20,527 nucleotides of DNA from CAYQAE01 sp964415445 [NCBI: uncultured archaeon] (GTDB lineage: Archaea > CAYQAE01). The DNA is taken from assembly GCA_964415445.1 (NCBI GenBank), contig CAYQAE010000010.1, positions 12,747 through 33,273 on the forward strand. The letters run 5' to 3'. The notes below the pieces were generated by a model. That model saw only the letters and a program-made list of their open reading frames with translations. It searched no databases and was not told where the DNA came from. The stretch's first letter is position 1. Every line of letters begins with the position of its first letter. Shown here one piece after another: positions 16,029-20,527 of the stretch. A program made the translations under genes and the position numbers.

Positions 16029-16251
16029 TTTAGATCTACTTTTGATATACCATTTTTAAAATCAAATTTTAGAATGAAAAATATTTCATAAATAATAGTT
16101 TCCCTACCCTCTGTCTTTAAAAAAAAGTTTAGTATCATAAGTATATTTTTGAGCTTTTTTTGTTCTTTTTGTGGGTCATTTTTTATACATCTGATTAAAA
16201 AAAGCAAACGTTTTTATACTCTGAAAAAACAGGTATTTTTAGGTGGGGGCT
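16029..16251. promoter_or_regulatory. Divergent promoter region between uvrA and the BON gene
   Basis: A 223-base region. For the BON gene a TATA box TTTTTATA lies at 16211-16218, about 25 bases before the likely transcription start and followed by Shine-Dalgarno AGGTGG (16241-16246). A near copy of this element lies 31 bases upstream (16180-16203). Read on the minus strand, GTATAAAAA at 16188-16180 could drive uvrA with a leader of about 130 bases. A 60-codon minus-strand frame here is probably not a gene. Confidence 0.45.
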
Positions 16252-16650
16252 ATGAGTGAGATAGATAATATAAAGAAAAAAATAAAGGATAATGTTGCAA
16301 CGCTAGAAGGTAGAGTTTCAAATTATGCAGAAGCTAAAACTGCTTTTGAAGAAGCTTTTTCCGATCCTAAAGTATTTACAGTTGAAGATAAAATGGAGAT
16401 AGAATATCCTATTAATCCTGATGAAAAAATATCTGAAAATATAAAAAGAGCTCTAAAATCAGATCCAGATATTGATGATCACAAAATTAACATTGCTGTA
16501 GATCATGGGTTTGTTATATTAAGTGGTAATTTGGATTCGTATTGGGCTAAAATTTTAGCAGGAAAATACGCAGAAAATATACCAGGTGTCTTTGGAATAA
16601 AAAATATGATATCTGTTATTTCAAAAAAAGAAATAACCGTAGAAGTATAA
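16252..16650 (+). CDS. Cytoplasmic BON-domain protein
   Basis: A 132-residue protein whose residues 57-124 form a BON domain: DEKISENIKRALKSDPDID, then KINIAVDHGFVILSGNLDS, then KYAENIPGVFGIKNMI. This is the alpha-beta pattern with the conserved glycine of OsmY-like domains. In bacteria BON domains often bind phospholipid and are secreted; here there is no signal peptide or membrane segment, so it should be cytoplasmic. The first 50 residues are charged and probably helical. Function unknown; a stress role is a guess from the family. I chose ATG 16252 with GGTG six bases upstream; an in-frame GTG at 16243 would sit inside the Shine-Dalgarno site. It lies alone between divergent uvrA and convergent uvrB, splitting the uvr genes into two units. 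Confidence 0.8.
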   Translation: MSEIDNIKKKIKDNVATLEGRVSNYAEAKTAFEEAFSDPKVFTVEDKMEIEYPINPDEKISENIKRALKSDPDIDDHKINIAVDHGFVILSGNLDSYWAKILAGKYAENIPGVFGIKNMISVISKKEITVEV

Positions 16651-16678
16651 TTTAATAAAATCGTATAATACACTTTAC

Positions 16679-18613
16679 TTATTCAGATTTTATCTCAAAT
16701 AATTTATCTCGCAATCTCGCTGCTTTTTCAAAATTAAGTTCAGCTACTGCTTTTTTCATCTCACTTTCTAAAAATCTTATGTCTGTTTCATCATCATATA
16801 TTACTTCTTCATCTTCTGATTTTTGAGTAGGTATTCCATGAATTTTTGTCTTAATTGATTTTGGCACTATATTGTGCTTTTTGTTAAATTCCAATTGTAT
16901 TTCTCGTCTTCTTTCATTTTCATCAATTGCTGCCTTCATTGAGTTTGTCATGTTATCTGCATACATTATTACTTTGCCACTTATATTTCTTGCAACTCGA
17001 CCCATAGTCTGAATTAATGCTCGATCTGAACGTAGAAAACCTTCTTTGTCTGCATCTAATATAGCAACTAATGATACCTCAGGTAGATCTAGACCTTCTC
17101 TTAGCAAGTTTATTCCAACTAATACATCAAATTTTCCTAACCTTAGATCTCTTATTATTTCAGTTCTCTCAATGGTATCAATTTCAGAATGTAGATATCT
17201 AGCTTTTATATCAGTCTCTAGGAGATAATTTGTTAGATCCTCTGCCATATGTTTGGTTAGAGTTGTGATGAGCACTCTTTCTTTTTTATCTACTACTTTT
17301 TGAATTTCACTTATTAGATCATCAATTTGCCCTTTTGTAGGTCTAACATATACTTTTGGATCAACTAATCCAGTAGGTCGATTAATTAACTCTACAATTT
17401 GATTGCTGTTATTTAGTTCATATTCGGCTGGGGTAGCTGATGTAAATACTACATTTTTCATGTATTTTTTGAATTCTGAAAATTTTAGAGGTCTATTGTC
17501 ATATGCAGAGGGCAATCTAAATCCGTATTTTACTAAATTTTCTTTTCGTGCTCTATCTCCTCGATACATACCCTTAATTTGTGGTATAGTCATGTGCGAT
17601 TCATCAATAATTATCAAAAAATCATCTTTGAAGTAATCAATAAGACAATCTGGAGGCTCACCTGGCGATTTATCTGAAAAATGTCTTGAATAATTTTCGA
17701 TTCCAGAGCAATATCCTAAATTTTCTATCATTTCAATGTCATAGTTTGTTTTTTGCTCAATTCTTTGTGCTTCAACTAGTTTCTCTTTTGATTCAAAGTA
17801 TTTGATTCTCTCATCTAGCTCTTTTTTAATTGATTTTAATCCTCGCTTTATTTTATCTTCTGTGGTGATAAAATGAGTTGCACTAAATATGGTGATTTCT
17901 TTAAGTTCTTCTTTTGATTTTCCTGTTGTTGGATTGATGTATGAGATTTTATCTACTTCATCTCCAAAGAGCTCTATTCTTATGGCAATATCATCTTCGT
18001 ATGAGGGCATAATCTCAATTACATCTCCCCTTACTCTGAATGTTGATCTCTTTAGATCAAAATCATTTCGAATGTAGTGTAGATCTACTAGTTTTTTTAG
18101 AATTTGATCTCTTTTTATTATCTCGTTTTTTTTGACATGAAATATTTGTTTTTGATATTCTTCAGGTGATCCTATATTATATATACAAGATACACTTGCT
18201 ACTACTATTACGTCATTTCTTGTTAGGATAGCAGAAGTTGCCCCATGCCTTAATTTATCTAGCTCTTCATTTACTTGTGCATCTTTTGCAATATACATAT
18301 CTCTACTTGGTAAGTATGCTTCAGGTTGGTAGTAGTCATAGTAGCTTACAAAGTATCTGACTGCATTATCAGGAAAGAAGTTTCTAAATTCAAGATATAG
18401 TTGTGCAGCTAAAGTTTTGTTGTGAGCTATAACTAGGGTTGATTTTTGGATATTTTCTATTACATTTGCCATAGTATAAGTTTTTCCGCTTCCTGTAACA
18501 CCTAATAATGTTTGTAGTTGATAATTATTATTTATTCCTTTTGTTAATTTATCTATGGCTTGACTTTGTCCGCCTTGGGGGGTAAAATTTGATTTAAGTT
18601 TGAATTTATTCAT
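16679..18613 (-). CDS. uvrB: UvrABC system subunit B, damage-verifying helicase-like UvrB
   Basis: UvrB is loaded by UvrA, verifies the lesion and recruits UvrC. The 644-residue protein has Walker A GVTGSGKT (38-45) and the beta-hairpin that threads behind the damaged strand (YYDYYQPEAYLPSRD, 91-105, with the conserved aromatics). The DEAD-like box is IIIDESH (about 331-337). Later helicase motifs include VFTSATP, LLREGLDLP and QTMGRVARN. A C-terminal UVR motif (about 612-644, ELNFEKAARLRD) pairs with that of UvrC. Nothing is missing. The ATG has no strong Shine-Dalgarno site. It begins 14 bases after the end of a nucleotidyltransferase gene and is the last gene of that unit. Its separation from uvrA-uvrC means its expression may be set by the nucleotidyltransferase promoter. 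Confidence 0.97.
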   Translation of the reverse strand: MNKFKLKSNFTPQGGQSQAIDKLTKGINNNYQLQTLLGVTGSGKTYTMANVIENIQKSTLVIAHNKTLAAQLYLEFRNFFPDNAVRYFVSYYDYYQPEAYLPSRDMYIAKDAQVNEELDKLRHGATSAILTRNDVIVVASVSCIYNIGSPEEYQKQIFHVKKNEIIKRDQILKKLVDLHYIRNDFDLKRSTFRVRGDVIEIMPSYEDDIAIRIELFGDEVDKISYINPTTGKSKEELKEITIFSATHFITTEDKIKRGLKSIKKELDERIKYFESKEKLVEAQRIEQKTNYDIEMIENLGYCSGIENYSRHFSDKSPGEPPDCLIDYFKDDFLIIIDESHMTIPQIKGMYRGDRARKENLVKYGFRLPSAYDNRPLKFSEFKKYMKNVVFTSATPAEYELNNSNQIVELINRPTGLVDPKVYVRPTKGQIDDLISEIQKVVDKKERVLITTLTKHMAEDLTNYLLETDIKARYLHSEIDTIERTEIIRDLRLGKFDVLVGINLLREGLDLPEVSLVAILDADKEGFLRSDRALIQTMGRVARNISGKVIMYADNMTNSMKAAIDENERRREIQLEFNKKHNIVPKSIKTKIHGIPTQKSEDEEVIYDDETDIRFLESEMKKAVAELNFEKAARLRDKLFEIKSE

Positions 18614-18627
18614 TTTAATAATAAAAT

Positions 18628-19494
18628 CTAGACCGCATATATTTTATCTTTATTCTTATTTTCCATAGATCCAAGAAGTATTCTATGGTATGAATCATTT
18701 TTTGTAGTAGCTTTTTCCAAAATTCCTTCTACATATACATTTTGATCTTTAGAGGCATAAAAATATTTAGGAAGATATGATACTATTTTTTTAATATTTG
18801 AAACATTTGGACCCTCTATAATCTTGAGAATTTCAATTTCATATTCTTGAGGTAGATAAATTGATCTCTCAGATGAAATTATCCTACATTTAGCTTTAAT
18901 TTGTCCCTTTTTTTCATATCTTAAATTAGGATCATAAATTGAGCTTTTATCCTCTGCAAAAGATAGAGAAAAATAAGTATCCTTAAAATAACCCCCTCTT
19001 TTATTTTCTAAAATACTAAAATTTTTATCTTTGTAATTAGATATAACCTGGAGAATTTTATATCCCCATTTTCCATAAACTACTATGTCAATATCAGAAA
19101 AAGCTAGATTATGTATACCTAATAGGATACTGCCAGTTATTCCAAATGAATTTATAGATATTTCAAATTCTTTAGATAAAAAATTAATTAATTCAATTGC
19201 TTTTTTTACAAGTTCATCTTTTGGATCTTCTTTAATTTTTTCTTTGCATAAATATACTTCTTTAATATCTTGTAATTTTATGAGTTGATATATGGTTTGA
19301 TGCATATGACTGAAATAGAGATATTTTGGATAATTTTTCTTTAGAAATTTATAAGTCTCTGAAATACTTTCAAGATCATATTTCTCTAATATCCGCTTAT
19401 AACTATTTTTTGAATCGCTCCAAGGACCCACACCTGGTATATATTTTAGAAGTGAGATATATCTACTTTCAAAATGATTTGATCCAACTACCAT
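18628..19494 (-). CDS. Archaeal nucleotidyltransferase, second of a tandem pair; true 5' end probably near 19545
   Basis: At least 288 residues. The Pol-beta-type nucleotidyltransferase core is FGITGSILLGIHN...SDIDIVVYG: Gly120-Ser121 region and Asp134/Asp136, which would bind metal and nucleotide. An N-terminal domain of unknown role comes first, and a C-terminal beta-rich part ends in YHRILLGS. I place it with archaeal predicted nucleotidyltransferases (COG2413-like, from memory). The upstream paralogue shares the order of domains. The first canonical start is ATG 19494, but the frame is open up to 19545, and these 17 codons read LRLNDKDYIKTYDGLIF, matching IKTNDGDIF of the paralogue. No ATG, GTG or TTG is in that stretch. 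A strong GGTGAT (19555-19550) lies four bases before TTA 19545. Thus the start is unresolved. Substrate unknown; operon with uvrB (14-base gap). Confidence 0.82.
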   Translation of the reverse strand: MVVGSNHFESRYISLLKYIPGVGPWSDSKNSYKRILEKYDLESISETYKFLKKNYPKYLYFSHMHQTIYQLIKLQDIKEVYLCKEKIKEDPKDELVKKAIELINFLSKEFEISINSFGITGSILLGIHNLAFSDIDIVVYGKWGYKILQVISNYKDKNFSILENKRGGYFKDTYFSLSFAEDKSSIYDPNLRYEKKGQIKAKCRIISSERSIYLPQEYEIEILKIIEGPNVSNIKKIVSYLPKYFYASKDQNVYVEGILEKATTKNDSYHRILLGSMENKNKDKIYAV

Positions 19495-19531
19495 AAAAAT
19501 AAGTCCATCATAAGTTTTTATGTAGTCTTTA

Positions 19532-20443
19532 TCATTTAATCTTAATTATATCACCTAAAATAAATCTAATTTCTCCATTTTTTATTTTTTCAATATTTCC
19601 GCATATTTTAACTTTGCAAGGATTTATTGAACTAAATCTTGATCTAAAAAATACAATTCTATCTATTTTTGAATCATCTACTAGATAACTTCCAGGTGTA
19701 GTTATACTATTTTTAGTTTGTTTAATTTCTACATCTAACTCTAAATTTTTTTGGATATCTACTGCATCAAATATAGATTCTCTAAATTTAGGATCTACTA
19801 ATTTTACAAAAAATTCTATATCATCGATATATCCTTGAGTTAATTTAGATAAATTCATCTTCAAAAATGTATCCCAATCAATTTTTGTAGATCTATTATG
19901 TCTTAAATACAATTTTCGAATATTATTTTTTGTGTATTTATCTAATATCTTTTTTTCAAATAGTTTTTTTGCAACCTTTAGATATTTTTTGCAATTTTTA
20001 AGTCCATAAATTGTAAGGTCAATATCAGATTTATTTGGATTGTGGAGATCAACTAAAGTTGATCCAGAGACCCCTATATGCTCTAAATTAAGCCCATAGT
20101 TTTGTAATATCTTTGCAAATTTGGTTATTTTTTTCTGCAGCTTGTCATTTGCCGCTGATTTTATGGTCTCTTTTAGCTTAAGTATTGGATTATATGCTTT
20201 TTTAATTCTAGAATGTTTTACATATTGATATCCAACATTATTTTTATTTAGGAGATAATCTGATTTATATTTTTTTAGATAATTAAAACCATCTTCTGGG
20301 GTATGTATTTCTTTGTATTTATTTTTGCCTCTGTCAAAATAATATTTAAGATATGCAATATATCCATCTTTTGGGTGGTAATTTCCGCGTATATCGAAAA
20401 TATCACCATCATTTGTTTTTATGCTATGTCCTTCGATCGTCAT
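19532..20443 (-). CDS. Archaeal nucleotidyltransferase, first of a tandem pair
   Basis: A 303-residue protein of the same family as its downstream neighbour. The N-terminal domain begins IKTNDGDIFDIRGNYHP (8-24); the catalytic motif is GVSGSTLVDLHN (124-135) with Gly127-Ser128, then SDIDLTIYG (139-147) with Asp140 and Asp142. A candidate third acid is in KIDWDTF (187-193). The C-terminal third (about 228-303) is beta-rich, with FFRSRF and ILGDIIKIK, perhaps an OB-like fold. Such proteins would transfer a nucleotide to an unknown RNA, protein or metabolite; this pair may form a heterodimer. The ATG at 20443 is preceded by GAGGTG with a short spacer. It appears to be the promoter-proximal gene of the nucleotidyltransferase-nucleotidyltransferase-uvrB unit. 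Its final codons contain the Shine-Dalgarno site of the next gene. Confidence 0.83.
   Translation of the reverse strand: MTIEGHSIKTNDGDIFDIRGNYHPKDGYIAYLKYYFDRGKNKYKEIHTPEDGFNYLKKYKSDYLLNKNNVGYQYVKHSRIKKAYNPILKLKETIKSAANDKLQKKITKFAKILQNYGLNLEHIGVSGSTLVDLHNPNKSDIDLTIYGLKNCKKYLKVAKKLFEKKILDKYTKNNIRKLYLRHNRSTKIDWDTFLKMNLSKLTQGYIDDIEFFVKLVDPKFRESIFDAVDIQKNLELDVEIKQTKNSITTPGSYLVDDSKIDRIVFFRSRFSSINPCKVKICGNIEKIKNGEIRFILGDIIKIK
19550..19555 (-). promoter_or_regulatory. Shine-Dalgarno-like GGTGAT inside the end of the first nucleotidyltransferase gene
   Basis: On the minus strand GGTGAT lies four bases before TTA 19545, the same spacing as the GTPase gene's site and ATG. It is 14 bases from an out-of-frame ATG at 19535 that encodes only five residues. 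It also encodes Gly-Asp of the upstream protein, so it could be fortuitous. Confidence 0.45.
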
Positions 20444-20523
20444 CTACACCTCTATTAATTTAGAAAAAATCTTTAGTAAGGTTAAAAAGAAATTGGATTT
20501 TATTAATTTGTGAGATGATCTAT

Positions 20524-20527
20524 ATGG
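20524..20527 (+). CDS. Possible start of a gene running off the right edge
   Basis: ATG at 20524-20526 is preceded by GAGATGATC (20512-20520), one mismatch from the archaeal Shine-Dalgarno GAGGTGATC. The 84 bases between 20443 and the edge would then be a divergent promoter region. Only one codon is visible, so this rests on the ribosome-binding site alone. Confidence 0.25.

Noticed and set aside
16025-16207. 60-codon minus-strand frame upstream of uvrA with an ATGA overlap
   Set aside because: It starts at TTG, has no ribosome-binding site, runs across the likely promoter region, and its sequence shows no domain or family pattern; it is more likely the uvrA leader.
16243-16251. GTG start for the BON-domain gene
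   Set aside because: It lies within the ribosome-binding site of ATG 16252.

Overview
The window is a stretch of very AT-rich (by eye roughly 27-29% GC) archaeal chromosome. Archaeal ancestry is indicated by a TiaS agmatinylcytidine synthetase (an archaea-specific tRNA-Ile2 modifying enzyme), a pair of archaeal-type nucleotidyltransferases, an Lrp/AsnC regulator, TTTATA-type TATA boxes just upstream of genes, U-rich terminators without hairpins, and Shine-Dalgarno sites of the GGTGAT type. A complete UvrABC set, which in archaea is usually found in mesophilic or moderate lineages and derives from bacteria, together with lamin-tail/phospholipase D and Rab-like GTPase genes, suggests a mesophilic euryarchaeal-type lineage. 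The sequence alone does not let me name the phylum. No rRNA, tRNA, CRISPR array, transposase or phage gene was seen.

Layout. The first 70 bases hold the end of an unidentified gene. A SAM-dependent methyltransferase (98-763) converges on an unknown zinc-ribbon protein (769-1554). After a 290-base AT-rich gap come a small Rab-like GTPase (1845-2372), a secreted and membrane-anchored protein with two lamin-tail domains and two phospholipase D domains (2425-4827), and tiaS, whose start overlaps the preceding stop by one base. A seven-helix membrane protein (6086-6853) converges on tiaS. Between it and an Lrp-type regulator (7121-7654) lies a control region with two perfect inverted repeats. A 59-residue zinc-ribbon protein (7804-7983) follows.

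On the minus strand are a COG2509-like FAD-dependent dehydrogenase (8001-9368), apparently starting at CTG, and upstream of it an aminoglycoside-phosphotransferase-like kinase (9428-10480). A LOG-type nucleotide phosphoribohydrolase (10721-11437) is read divergently from the kinase. The last half is dominated by nucleotide excision repair: uvrA-uvrC form one minus-strand unit (16028-11449), a BON-domain protein (16252-16650) is divergent from uvrA, and uvrB (16679-18613) is the last gene of a second minus-strand unit headed by two tandem paralogous nucleotidyltransferases (19532-20443 and 18628-19494, the latter probably extending to about 19545).

Functional picture. UvrA and UvrB find bulky DNA lesions and UvrC cuts on both sides; all three look intact, with every expected catalytic or metal-binding motif visible. 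The most unusual observations are two genes with strong Shine-Dalgarno sites but no ATG, GTG or TTG at the proper 5' end, the palindrome pair in front of the cysteine-rich Lrp-like regulator, the extracytoplasmic LTD-LTD-PLD-PLD protein coupled to tiaS, and the nucleotidyltransferase pair coupled to uvrB.
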